Of a stretch of 64,000 nucleotides of DNA, positions 17,896-25,699 are shown in pieces. Positions within the stretch are counted from its first letter, which is position 1, and each line of letters starts with the position of its first letter. The stretch lies in assembly GCA_964483245.1 (NCBI GenBank), contig CAZABP010000011.1, positions 1-64,000 of the forward strand. The letters are read 5' to 3'. Origin of the DNA: CAZABP01 sp964483245. Its GTDB lineage: Bacteria; Planctomycetota; UBA1135; UBA2386. Below the pieces are notes generated by a model. It saw nothing but the letters and a program-made list of their open reading frames with translations. It did not search any database and was not told the DNA's origin. Both the position numbers and the translations under genes were made by a program.

Positions 17896-18089
17896 GTCTT
17901 CTGCCTGCTCCGCTTGGCATCGATGTAGCTGCCTCCACCCGAGACGACCCAGGTGTGAACCTCGGATCGTTTGAAGTGGGAGAGCCGCGCGAGGTGGTGT
18001 ATCCGGGATCCATTCACCACGATCCAGCCGAAGACCGGGTCATCGCTCCGGTCAAGGTGGACTGCCACCCAGCATTCTTCAGCGCACAT
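17892..18089 (-). CDS. possible small protein coupled to the helicase gene
   Basis: A 65-residue frame starting with MCAEECWVAVHLDRSDDP and ending in a basic tail (YIDAKRSRQKT). Its stop overlaps the helicase start as ATGA, and AGGA lies upstream of its ATG. The sequence contains strand-like hydrophobic stretches (VFGWIVVNGSRIHHLARL) unlike the Arg-rich noise of other frames here. No family is recognised. It might be a small regulatory or DNA-mimic-like subunit of module A, or only a chance frame. Confidence 0.4.
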   Translation of the reverse strand: MCAEECWVAVHLDRSDDPVFGWIVVNGSRIHHLARLSHFKRSEVHTWVVSGGGSYIDAKRSRQKT

Positions 18090-18328
18090 CCCGCGCCATC
18101 CTGCCCGTCTAGGGTGCCGTCGGAACACTACGAAAGCGAAGGAAACCACGGCATGGCCGGGGGCCTGCCGCAACCGGGCCGGAACGGATGGCGACTCGCC
18201 GTCGAAGCCCCACCCGGTCGAGGTTGAAGGGTTGCGCGCGAGCTCAGGCCCCTCCCGCCCCCGCGAGGCCAGGTCCGCACCTGGTTGGCACTTCAAGGGC
18301 CACGTGCTGCGGCGCGGCACTCGCCCCC

Positions 18329-18745
18329 TCAGGCCCTCGGGGCGGGCCCGCCCTGCTCGCCCGGTGGTTCGAGCCCGTCGATCAGTCGCAGCATCTCCGC
18401 CTGCAGCGCCGCAAGCTCGGGGTCGCTGAGCAGCGCGAGCGCCACGAACGTTTCCGAGCCGGGTACGCAACGGATTCTGGGCTGCCGCGGGACCCGCGCG
18501 AGGATGGCGCGGAACGGCGCCTGACTCTCCGGCGGCAGGTGGTTCGGTGGGATCGTCCGCCACTCCTTGACCACGCGCGCGAGTCTCCTTGCGTAGTCGT
18601 CGCTGACGGCCTCGACTGCGCTCCGGCTCGCGATCAGCCGGCGCAGCGAGTCATCCAGGGGACGGCGTGGGTCCACCATGACTTCGGGGCTCAGCCTGTT
18701 CGCGCGCAGGTGCAGCGCGCGTCCGGCATGGCCGCAGCGAGTCAC
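18329..18745 (-). CDS. hypothetical helical protein
   Basis: A 138-residue protein starting with GTG, whose start overlaps the stop of the membrane protein gene (GTGA). It is predicted to be mainly helical (SLRRLIASRSAVEAVSDDY, ELAALQAEMLRLIDGL). No family is recognised. Coupling to the next gene suggests the two proteins are made together. It sits between the replication genes and module A, and about 240 bases follow it before the next candidate gene. Confidence 0.5.
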   Translation of the reverse strand: MTRCGHAGRALHLRANRLSPEVMVDPRRPLDDSLRRLIASRSAVEAVSDDYARRLARVVKEWRTIPPNHLPPESQAPFRAILARVPRQPRIRCVPGSETFVALALLSDPELAALQAEMLRLIDGLEPPGEQGGPAPRA

Positions 18746-19326
18746 CGCGGCAACTGCTCCAGGAACTTGCCGTCCTTGTCGAGGAGGGTCAGCGTCGATT
18801 CGGGGTAGTGGATGTCGCGGCCGAGCTTATCGGTGCCGCTTATCGTGCCGAGTACAGCGCGGTCACGACCGGCACGCTGCACCGACAGTCTGCTCCCGAG
18901 GGCATCTGATCTCAGTGCAACCGCGTGATCGGGGTGATTCTGTTCCATGCCCTTCCGCCCTCCGCCTTCAATGCGCAATTGAGAAACCAGCGGGTCGACG
19001 GCAAGTAGGATCCGGCGCTGCGTGTCAGGTGTTTGGAGTAGCAGCCCTGCGCCTTCTGGGGTTGTAGTGAGCATGAAGTCACCCCTCCTCTTGTCGGATC
19101 GCGATGGATGCGCACTCGTGATCATGGTTGCAACGACACCCGTTGCCAAGACTTCCTGCGCCTCGAGCGTCTTGCACTTGATGACGTCGGGCAGCTTCGG
19201 GTCCTGCTGCTGAGCGAACCCTGCGCACACTGCGACGAGCAGCGCGAGCAGCGAGACGCGGTTCCACAGGCGCGAGCGGCGGTAGTCGCGTTCTAGACGT
19301 TCCAGGCGGGTGATGATCGGGTCCAT
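18742..19326 (-). CDS. membrane-anchored hypothetical protein
   Basis: A 194-residue protein preceded by GAGGAG seven bases before its ATG. Residues 1-19 form a short charged helix (IITRLERLERDYRRSRLW), followed by one transmembrane segment (VSLLALLVAVCAGF). The rest is a beta-rich domain with repeated strand patterns (GAGLLLQTPDTQRRILLAV, STLTLLDKDGKFLEQL). The topology suggests a domain on the periplasmic side. The function is unknown. It is translationally coupled to the gene at 18329. Confidence 0.6.
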   Translation of the reverse strand: MDPIITRLERLERDYRRSRLWNRVSLLALLVAVCAGFAQQQDPKLPDVIKCKTLEAQEVLATGVVATMITSAHPSRSDKRRGDFMLTTTPEGAGLLLQTPDTQRRILLAVDPLVSQLRIEGGGRKGMEQNHPDHAVALRSDALGSRLSVQRAGRDRAVLGTISGTDKLGRDIHYPESTLTLLDKDGKFLEQLPR

Positions 19327-19386
19327 TCCGTGCTCCTCAGGGGTGCTGGATCCTGACCTGCCCGGCCCCTGCGGCCAAGCGCCTCG

Positions 19387-19430
19387 GGCAGCTTTCAGCC
19401 AGGCCGGGCGATCACGCTGAGAAAGCTGCC
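19387..19430 (-). terminator. terminator-like stem-loop after the HTH gene
   Basis: GGCAGCTTTCAGC and GCTGAGAAAGCTGCC form a strong imperfect hairpin just beyond the stop of the gene at 19441. No U-tract follows, so it may stop polymerase poorly or act as an mRNA 3' end stabiliser. It separates the gene at 19441 from the membrane protein gene at 19326. Confidence 0.5.
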
Positions 19431-19440
19431 GGCCCTGCAG

Positions 19441-20091
19441 CTACCCCGCGCTTTCCTGCTCCTCCTCCAGCTCCCCGTCCAGCCAGGCGTCGCCGCCCTC
19501 CTTCTGCACGTCCACGTGCACAGCCCCCTTCACCGCCGACAGCAACTGCTCCTGGTACTGGGCCAGCGCGGGGATGCGGCGACAGAGCGAGCTGAGCTCG
19601 CTCAGGATCGCCACCTTCATGATCACGCTGCGTGCCTGCGCCTCGGCCACCGCCTCCTGCCCGGTCGCTTCGTCCGTCGCGTGCCCGGCCGCCTCGCAGA
19701 TCCTGTCCCAGCGCTCCATGAGCCAGGTCGCCGCCCGGAACCGCAGCATCGGACTCCCTTCCTCCATCGTCTTCACGACCTCTGCGTGCGCACGCTGCAC
19801 CACGACCGCCATCCGGCCAAGCACCTGTTGCCGCAACAGCGCCTGGAACTTGACGTTCGCCAGCATGCGGTAGATCGTCGCCCGGCTCACCCCGAGCAAC
19901 TCTGCAAGGCCCTCCACGGTCGGTCGCTGCTGCGCGACCAGCCATTCCACGGCCTTCCCCATCCGCAGCTCCTTCAGCACGGAGCGGCGTTGCTCGTCAG
20001 GCAGGAAGGAAGGATCCAGCTCCGCCTTGCCGTACACGTCGCCAGGAGGGGTCGCGGACTTTGCAATGCGTCGCAGAGTGACCTTGCGCAT
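19441..20091 (-). CDS. HTH protein resembling a phage terminase small subunit
   Basis: A 216-residue protein. I prefer the ATG at 20091 over an upstream TTG at 20139. After a basic N-terminus, residues of about 45-85 form a helix-turn-helix (VEGLAELLGVSRATIYRML), followed by a long helical region (VQRAHAEVVKTMEEGSPMLRFRAATWLMERWD) and an acidic tail. This layout is like small terminase subunits and related phage HTH proteins, but a plain regulator is just as possible. Its place between replication genes and accessory genes would fit a phage satellite. Confidence 0.55.
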   Translation of the reverse strand: MRKVTLRRIAKSATPPGDVYGKAELDPSFLPDEQRRSVLKELRMGKAVEWLVAQQRPTVEGLAELLGVSRATIYRMLANVKFQALLRQQVLGRMAVVVQRAHAEVVKTMEEGSPMLRFRAATWLMERWDRICEAAGHATDEATGQEAVAEAQARSVIMKVAILSELSSLCRRIPALAQYQEQLLSAVKGAVHVDVQKEGGDAWLDGELEEEQESAG

Positions 20092-20472
20092 CGGGGGAGG
20101 GGGTTGTGCGTCACCGCTGCATGCATCGCAGACACGCAATCACGGGTCCGAGCATGTCGGGCAGCGAGGGCTCATACGGCGAGGACGCATGCTACACCCG
20201 GCAGGCAGCGAGGTGTCAATGAGCCCGGCAGCGCAGTGCACCGAGCTGTTTGCACCGCATTGCACTGCTTTGCTCTCGTTCGCAGAATGCAGGTACGCTG
20301 ACGGTGCGCGGTGTGTTGTGCGTGCTGAGCGCGGTGAGCGTGCTGTACGCGTAGGGGGTTGCCGTGCCGGCGAAGGCTTGACACCATCCCGAACCCTAGC
20401 AGGCACACTTGGTCCATTAGGGCTGCTTGGGGGCGCGGAGGCAATGCGGGGGGATTCGCCTCCTGGCCACGA
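20092..20472. promoter_or_regulatory. intergenic stretch, probable control region
   Basis: I find no gene in these 381 bases. It contains short repeated words around 20240-20280 (variants of TGCACCG and GCATTGCACTGC) and a TTGACA at about 20374. It separates the replication gene block from the HTH gene at 20091, so a promoter or operator is expected. The exact site is not resolved. Confidence 0.35.
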
Positions 20473-20709
20473 TCACCGGTCGGTCTGGTCTTCATGCTTC
20501 AGGAGCTGGGGCAACTTCAACACCACGAGCGCGCGGTAGGCACTGCGTGCAACCCGGAGGCGATCGCCCTCAGGCAGCGCAGCCAGCCGGCGTGAAACCT
20601 CGCTGCCGGTCACGCAGAACTGCGGGCCGTTGAGCCGGGAGAGCGCGTCGGCCTCCGCGGTCAACTCGTAGACGAGCTCGTGGTAGCTGAGGTCGTCGCC
20701 CGGCTTCAT
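20473..20709 (-). CDS. small hypothetical protein downstream of DUF3987 gene
   Basis: A 78-residue protein whose ATG overlaps the DUF3987 gene stop (ATGA). It is helical (LSYHELVYELTAEADALSRL, RLRVARSAYRALVVLKLPQLL). The family is unknown. Tight coupling suggests it works with the replication proteins of the mobile element. Confidence 0.55.
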   Translation of the reverse strand: MKPGDDLSYHELVYELTAEADALSRLNGPQFCVTGSEVSRRLAALPEGDRLRVARSAYRALVVLKLPQLLKHEDQTDR

Positions 20710-23111
20710 GAGGATTCCTCCTCCTCGGTCTCTCGGAGGATGCGTGCGAGGATGTCCGCACTTGGTGCCGAGGCGCCTGGCCGCGGAGGTACGGAGGCTG
20801 AGCCGTCGAGATCTGTCAGTTTTGTCAGTGGGGTCCTGGGGCCTTTCTCGGTTCCTGGGACGTCCCCCGAGGCGTCGGGGCCGAGATTTGTCAGTTTTGT
20901 CGGTTCCTCCGGGAGGCCTTTTGCGTTTTCTGGGGCGTCCGAGCCGTGCGAACTACCGCCCTCAGAAGCTGGTGAAGGGAGATTTGTCAGTTTTGTCAGT
21001 CCCCTCCTAAGCGCTTTTTCCAGTTCCCCAGCGGTGTCCGAGACCGCTGCCCCCGCAGAATTGCCCTCGGGGGCCACTGACATAACTGCCAAATCTCTGC
21101 CTGCTGCCCCCGAGAACTCGGAAAGGCCCTCCGGAGGCACTGACAAAACTGCCATTTCTCCATCCGCGGCCGGGCCGGACGAGGAAAGGGCCCGGGGAGG
21201 CACTGACAAAACTGACGAATCTCCCTGATCGGAGGCTCCCGAGTCGGAATGACCTCCGGAAGGCACTGACAAAACTGACGAATCTCCGTTTCCGCCCGGG
21301 TTGCTCGGCGGCTCCCCGCTGCCGGTGCCGCCGGCCTGGTCCGGCTCCTGTTGGTCGAAGACCTTCGGGTTGATCTCGTAGACGTACTTCGGCTTGGTGT
21401 CCTTGACCTCGACCTCGCGGAGCCAGTGCAGGTCCTCCAGGAGCTCGACCGCCCGGCGGACATCGTCGGCATCGCTCAGGCCGATCCAGTTCTTGCGGTA
21501 GACGTCGCGGATCGTGAAGCCCGACTCCAGTTCGCGCTTGAGGATCCGCTTGGCCAGCAGGCGAGCGGGCACGGCAGCGCTGTCGATCACGGCCGCGTAG
21601 ACCCTGCGCGCGTGCGCCTCCAGAAGGACGGCCCAATCTATGGCCTGCTTGAGCGCCGCCAGCGTGACCGGTCCTTGTGGTTTCTCCGAGCCCAGGTGCA
21701 GCAGCAGAGCCAGGCTCGGGACGAGCGACCGGTACTTGGCGAGGTGCGCCTCCATGACCGGGTGCTCCTCCTCCGAGCGCAGCCTGAGTTCGAGCGCCGG
21801 GAACCACGAATCGAACAGATCCTGAGCTTCCTCGTCGAACCGCAGGAAGGGGATGTCGCTGGGGAGCTTCTGGATCGCGCCCGCGAAGGTCGGCTGCAGT
21901 TTCACGAGCCGGTCGAACAGAAGCTCGCAGCGTTCCTTCGCTGCCGCATCCGGAGCGCGGTTGATCAGCCTGTAGGTCCTCACCGGATCCGGCCAGACCA
22001 TGAGCTGGAAGCGTTGCAGGAGACCGTCGTCGCCGTGCTCGCCAGCCGGCGATCGCAGGTAGCGGATCAGCGGACCCGGCTGGATACTGCCCAGTATCGA
22101 GAGCGTTGTGCTGGGGATGTCGAGGGTGCCGCGCCCGATGCGGTCGTAGCGGGCTTGGCCTGTGCCCGACCAGCACTCCAGGTAGAAGGGGCGATCCCCC
22201 TGGTGACCTTCACGTTCCAACTGGCGGAGCCATCCCGTCAGCTCGTCCCTGAACAGGAGCAGTCCGAACGGGTTTTGCGCAAGCAGTTCGCCGAGCTTCT
22301 CGACCGTTGAGTCGTAGACAAGGATGCGCCATCGCGTGGGCGGCTGTTCGCGGGACTGGGCGAGGTGGAGCTTGGCGACCTGATGCGCGTCCTTGCCATC
22401 CTTGCTTGCCTCCCGGATCTCTTCGCGCGCCTTCGCCTTCAGGGCCTCGGCGACGAACTGCTTCGAGTCGAACTCTAGCTTCGCCTGCTCGAACTCAGTC
22501 TTGGCGGCGCGTTCGAGTTCTTCGAGCGGCCGGAGCATCTCAGCCAGGATGGGCGACTTCATCACCCCGGGCCTCCCGATGATGGCGCCCCAGAGGTTCG
22601 GCACGACCAGCCAGTCGTCATCGCGCTTGGGACAGATCCCCATGCGGCGGCCGACGACTGCGGACAGCGCGACCATGCCGCTGATGGCGGCGAACTCGAT
22701 CGGGGCCTGCGTCCGTTCCGCGACGTCCAGCACCCGATCCCGTAGGTAGTGCGGCAGCAGCGCCGGATCGAACGGCGGTACTGGCGGCAGGTCGTTAGGC
22801 AGGGGCTTGGGGTCCGGCCATTCGCCTGCTCGCGGCTGGTTGGTCTGCAGGTTTCCGCGCGCTCTATCAGCGCGCTTTGCCGAGCGCACAGCCTCGGCGC
22901 GGATCCTGGCGAGGACATCCGCGAGGAACTCCGGATCCAGCGCCTTCCCCTTCTCGGCCAGCTCCTGCACGAATCGCTTGTGCGCCGCTTCGTCCGAGAG
23001 ATCGATCCGCGCGCTGAAGACCAGTACATCGCCCTGCAGGATGCTGATGCCGGTCTCTTGTCCGGTGTCGCGCGTGAACAGGATCTGCGGTCTGTTCGGC
23101 CTAGCTACCAT
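20706..23111 (-). CDS. DUF3987-type replication protein with repeat-filled C-terminus
   Basis: An 801-residue protein. The start at 23111 follows AGGAGGA and overlaps the primase stop by 11 bases. Residues of about 80-500 match DUF3987 proteins: PIEFAAISGMVALSAVVGRRM, NLWGAIIGRPGVMKSPIL (a P-loop-like GRPGVMKS), LLFRDELTGWLRQLE and SILGSIQPGPLIRYL. DUF3987 proteins accompany primases in plasmids and satellites. Residues of about 630-800 are low complexity and made from seven inverted copies of a 22-bp repeat, read as four SVLSVP-type and three LTKLTNL-type motifs. That tail is probably dispensable for enzymatic work. Confidence 0.75.
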   Translation of the reverse strand: MVARPNRPQILFTRDTGQETGISILQGDVLVFSARIDLSDEAAHKRFVQELAEKGKALDPEFLADVLARIRAEAVRSAKRADRARGNLQTNQPRAGEWPDPKPLPNDLPPVPPFDPALLPHYLRDRVLDVAERTQAPIEFAAISGMVALSAVVGRRMGICPKRDDDWLVVPNLWGAIIGRPGVMKSPILAEMLRPLEELERAAKTEFEQAKLEFDSKQFVAEALKAKAREEIREASKDGKDAHQVAKLHLAQSREQPPTRWRILVYDSTVEKLGELLAQNPFGLLLFRDELTGWLRQLEREGHQGDRPFYLECWSGTGQARYDRIGRGTLDIPSTTLSILGSIQPGPLIRYLRSPAGEHGDDGLLQRFQLMVWPDPVRTYRLINRAPDAAAKERCELLFDRLVKLQPTFAGAIQKLPSDIPFLRFDEEAQDLFDSWFPALELRLRSEEEHPVMEAHLAKYRSLVPSLALLLHLGSEKPQGPVTLAALKQAIDWAVLLEAHARRVYAAVIDSAAVPARLLAKRILKRELESGFTIRDVYRKNWIGLSDADDVRRAVELLEDLHWLREVEVKDTKPKYVYEINPKVFDQQEPDQAGGTGSGEPPSNPGGNGDSSVLSVPSGGHSDSGASDQGDSSVLSVPPRALSSSGPAADGEMAVLSVPPEGLSEFSGAAGRDLAVMSVAPEGNSAGAAVSDTAGELEKALRRGLTKLTNLPSPASEGGSSHGSDAPENAKGLPEEPTKLTNLGPDASGDVPGTEKGPRTPLTKLTDLDGSASVPPRPGASAPSADILARILRETEEEESS
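20808..21286. repeat. seven-copy inverted 22-bp repeat array inside a gene
   Basis: Copies reading GAGATTTGTCAGTTTTGTCAGT or close variants begin on the plus strand at 20808, 20883 and 20979. Reverse-complement copies begin at 21076, 21139, 21202 and 21265. The four inverted copies are exactly 63 bases apart, and the other spacings (75 and 96) are also multiples of three, so the gene frame is kept. Weaker similarity extends about 30 bases beyond each core, including a CCTCCGGGAGG-like palindrome. The repeats are much richer in A and T than their surroundings. Confidence 0.9.
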
Positions 23112-24084
23112 CGCGCTCCTCCTGCAGCCGCGAGGCCGGCAGCGGTTGCGCTGCATCAAGCCGTGCGCGCAGCTCGTCGCCTGTCGCGCCGGCGATGCGC
23201 CATGCGCGGAGGTCATTGAATCCATCCGGCGGCAGAACGACGCACACGTCGGCGCAGTAGATGCGTAGGAGTTCGGCCAGCCTGGCCGCTCCTTCCTGCT
23301 CCTGGGGTTGTGCGTCGGCGATGACGGCGATGCGCACGGGGGCATGCATCCGCACCAGGTCGACGACGAGATCGTGCTGCCCCTGGCAGCTCGGCCTTCC
23401 CGCCGCCTCGAAACCCATGTCGAGCGCGACGCAGGTGTCCGTCGCCCCTTCGCAGATCAGGAGCAGATCCCTGGCGTCGAGACCGTCCGGCAGGAAGAGG
23501 CCTGCGCGGCTTCCGTCCACTGAGAGCTTGTCGCCGTTTGGGAACCGGAGGCGGTTGCCGGTGCAGCGGCCGTCCGGTGCCCGCATCGGGAATGCGATCG
23601 CGCGCGGGTGCTGCCTGCTACAGAAGGCTCCCAGCCTTGTCAGCGCCTCGACCGAGACGGCTTCGGGCCGTGCGGGGTGCTGCGCAAGATGTTCGGGCTT
23701 CGTCGCCGCCAGAGCCGCACGAACGCGCGCGGTCCAGTCGGGCGTTCGCCGGAGCTCGATCGGCCTGGGCCGCGGCGCTGGCGGAGGTCCTCGATGTCCA
23801 GCAACCGGGACGCTGGCTACTGCGGCGAGGTACTCGACTGCCTGGGGGAACGTGCAGCCGTCGCGCTCCTGGACGAACTTGAAGACGTCGCCGTGCCAGT
23901 CGCAGCCGAAGCAATGCGCATGGTCGTCGTAGACCGTGAAGCTCGGCGTCCGCTCGGCGTGGAACGGGCAGAGCATGACTTGCAGCTTCCCATTCCTGCG
24001 CACTTCGAAGCCGTGCTCGTGCAGCAGGTCGGGGAACCGGACGCGATCACGGATCATGTCGAGCGTCTCGCGACTGATGTTCAC
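23101..24084 (-). CDS. DnaG-type primase with CHC2 zinc finger and Toprim domain
   Basis: A 327-residue primase-like protein. The CHC2 zinc-binding motif is visible at residues 39-62 (CPFHAERTPSF, HCFGCDWHGDVFKF). The Toprim domain starts at LLLICEGATDTCVAL near residue 210, and IAVIADAQPQEQEG follows. In usual Toprim domains this second motif reads DxD; here the second Asp is Gln, so catalysis may be altered. Its gene is coupled to both neighbours (ATGA upstream, overlap downstream). It should prime replication of the integrated element. Confidence 0.85.
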   Translation of the reverse strand: MNISRETLDMIRDRVRFPDLLHEHGFEVRRNGKLQVMLCPFHAERTPSFTVYDDHAHCFGCDWHGDVFKFVQERDGCTFPQAVEYLAAVASVPVAGHRGPPPAPRPRPIELRRTPDWTARVRAALAATKPEHLAQHPARPEAVSVEALTRLGAFCSRQHPRAIAFPMRAPDGRCTGNRLRFPNGDKLSVDGSRAGLFLPDGLDARDLLLICEGATDTCVALDMGFEAAGRPSCQGQHDLVVDLVRMHAPVRIAVIADAQPQEQEGAARLAELLRIYCADVCVVLPPDGFNDLRAWRIAGATGDELRARLDAAQPLPASRLQEERDGS

Positions 24085-24332
24085 GCTTCACCTCGCCGCA
24101 GGTGGTGTGCGTGCCGGGTCGCTGCAAGCACGTGCCGCTTACCGCATTCGTGTGCTTCAGCCCGCAGCGGCAAGCGAACGCTGCGTCGCCGGCCGCACAG
24201 CACGACGTTGGCGACGGCGCAGATGCCGGCTTGGCGAGCGTGCGCGCGCTCTGTAGCTTGCGCCAAGGAACTGACTTCCCGTGGCGGCCGTCCAGCGCGC
24301 GAACGCTGGCGGCCGCGTTCTTTCCGGCTCAT
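24081..24332 (-). CDS. small basic Cys/His-rich protein
   Basis: An 83-residue basic protein linked by ATGA overlaps to the genes on either side. Cysteines and histidines (GICAVANVVLCG, HECGKRH, HAHHLRR) could bind zinc, but no named zinc-ribbon pattern is clear. The amino acid content is Arg-rich, so a chance frame is possible; the matching overlaps are the main support. Confidence 0.45.
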   Translation of the reverse strand: MSRKERGRQRSRAGRPPREVSSLAQATERAHARQAGICAVANVVLCGRRRSVRLPLRAEAHECGKRHVLAATRHAHHLRRGEA

Positions 24333-24658
24333 CCGGCACCTCCGCGCTTCGCGCTGACGGCGCTGATGAACTCGCAGATCCAGCGCCAGGTCGTGACCCT
24401 ACCGGTGCCTGGCACCTTCATGCACGCCAGCCTGAGCCCGCCGATCCCGGGCTGCATGAACCGATAGACCGCGCTCACGTCGAGCGCGTCCTCGCGGCCG
24501 GGCCAGATCCGTGCCGAGAGCTTCGGCGTGATCGGCTCGTCAGGGTCCAGCGCCCGGCCGAACGAGGGAACGAACGGGGGAGGGAAGGGGAGATCGCCGG
24601 CAGTCGTCGCCACGTCTCGCGTCGCGTCGCCGGGCTTCGGGGCAAGTCGCCTAGTCAT
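24329..24658 (-). CDS. excisionase-like HTH protein (DUF1580-like)
   Basis: A 109-residue protein. I prefer the ATG at 24658 to a TTG at 24676. The C-terminal half (ALDVSAVYRFMQPGIGGLRL, then TTWRWICEFISAV) resembles small winged-helix proteins that act as excisionases or regulators, and planctomycete DUF1580 proteins. It probably binds DNA to control integration or the early genes. It is coupled to the next gene by ATGA. Confidence 0.6.
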   Translation of the reverse strand: MTRRLAPKPGDATRDVATTAGDLPFPPPFVPSFGRALDPDEPITPKLSARIWPGREDALDVSAVYRFMQPGIGGLRLACMKVPGTGRVTTWRWICEFISAVSAKRGGAG

Positions 24659-24739
24659 GCCATCGCAGGATGGCAACCACGTCTCGCCGCGCTATGTCAC
24701 ACAGTGTGTACTACACGCCACCAATCGGGCGGCGCCGTT

Positions 24740-25594
24740 TCACTCCTCGATCTGCGAGGCATTCCGATTCGGGCCGAGGCTCTGATCGAACGCCAGGACC
24801 GCCCTACCAAGTGGCTTGATCCTCACACCCCCGTCCACCTCGACCACACCGGTCTGCTGCAACCAGCCGGATTTGGCGAGGCATGTGTAGGTGGCGAGCT
24901 GGGCGCTCTTCGCAACCGCATCCCAGTTGGGATACTCTTCCTGCTCCGCGAGCGCGCCGAGGATTCTCGCGACCGTCTCGGTCAACCGGCCACTTCGCTT
25001 CGAGGATAGGAGCTTGTGCGCTCGCTGGGCATCCCCGCTGCCTTGAGTCTTGGCCTCGACGGCTAGAAGGCTCGTGACGATCGCTTTGCCATGGACCTGC
25101 GCTGACTGCATCGGATCGCGCAGGATGCTGACGACCTCCAGCAAGCCACGTTGCATACGGTGCGCGGTTTCCTCGTCTTCTTCCCCCTGACCGAAGATTC
25201 GGGGGAACTCCAGGTTCTCCCAGATGCCCTTGTACATGATGGCCGCGGCCTTCAGCAGCGCCGCCGGCGGGCTGGGGGCAGTCGCGCCATAGCAGGCGTA
25301 TCCGCCCTGCCAAGCATCGCTGAAGGCACTCTCCCAGGGGCCGAATGCAGCGGAGGCGATGCTGATTGATCGGTGAAACTTATTCGCCGCCCGCCTGATC
25401 GCAGCAAAGTCGCGACGGTACTTCCCGCGCTCGTCCACTGCCTCGATGGCGTCGAGCAGCCCGCCCATGGCACCTAGTACGCTGTCCAAGGCAAGCACGG
25501 ATTCGCGAGGCGACGCGCGTGAGGGAGCCTTGCTCGCTCCGCTGGGTGCCGGGGTCTTGCCCTCTGGTTTGTCCCGGTCGCCGCGTTTCGCCAT
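24740..25594 (-). CDS. hypothetical helical protein
   Basis: A 284-residue protein; the ATG at 25594 follows AAAGGCGGG. After a basic, Pro/Ser-rich N-terminus of about 30 residues it is nearly all helical (VLGAMGGLLDAIEAVDERGKY, LLEVVSILRDPMQSA, TETVARILGALAEQEEY). The last 70 residues resemble a winged helix (NWDAVAKSAQLATYTCLAKS, then GWLQQTGVVEVDGGVRI), so it may regulate the element. No family is recognised. Confidence 0.6.
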   Translation of the reverse strand: MAKRGDRDKPEGKTPAPSGASKAPSRASPRESVLALDSVLGAMGGLLDAIEAVDERGKYRRDFAAIRRAANKFHRSISIASAAFGPWESAFSDAWQGGYACYGATAPSPPAALLKAAAIMYKGIWENLEFPRIFGQGEEDEETAHRMQRGLLEVVSILRDPMQSAQVHGKAIVTSLLAVEAKTQGSGDAQRAHKLLSSKRSGRLTETVARILGALAEQEEYPNWDAVAKSAQLATYTCLAKSGWLQQTGVVEVDGGVRIKPLGRAVLAFDQSLGPNRNASQIEE

Positions 25595-25625
25595 GCACCC
25601 GCCTTTCCCCGCCGAGAAGAAACCG

Positions 25626-25689
25626 CCGTCGGGCACGCGTGGCGGGTAGCTGCTCGGGGCCGGTGATCAAGCCGGCCCCTGCCCGACGG
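25626..25689. other. nested perfect inverted repeats between integrase and its neighbour
   Basis: CCGTCGGGCA at 25626 pairs perfectly with TGCCCGACGG at 25680. Inside it, GGGGCCGG at 25656 pairs with CCGGCCCC at 25672 around TGATCAAG. The structure lies between the integrase stop and the next gene. It could be a terminator without U-tract or a binding or recombination site. Confidence 0.6.
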
Positions 25690-25699
25690 CTTCACGATC

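Noticed and set aside
17892..18563. Full 223-codon minus-strand frame upstream of the helicase
   Set aside because: Its N-terminal part overlaps another likely gene in a different frame and is Arg-rich; only the last 65 codons look like protein.
20808..21286. CRISPR array
   Set aside because: Repeats occur in both orientations, spacers are short and coding in frame, and no cas genes are near.
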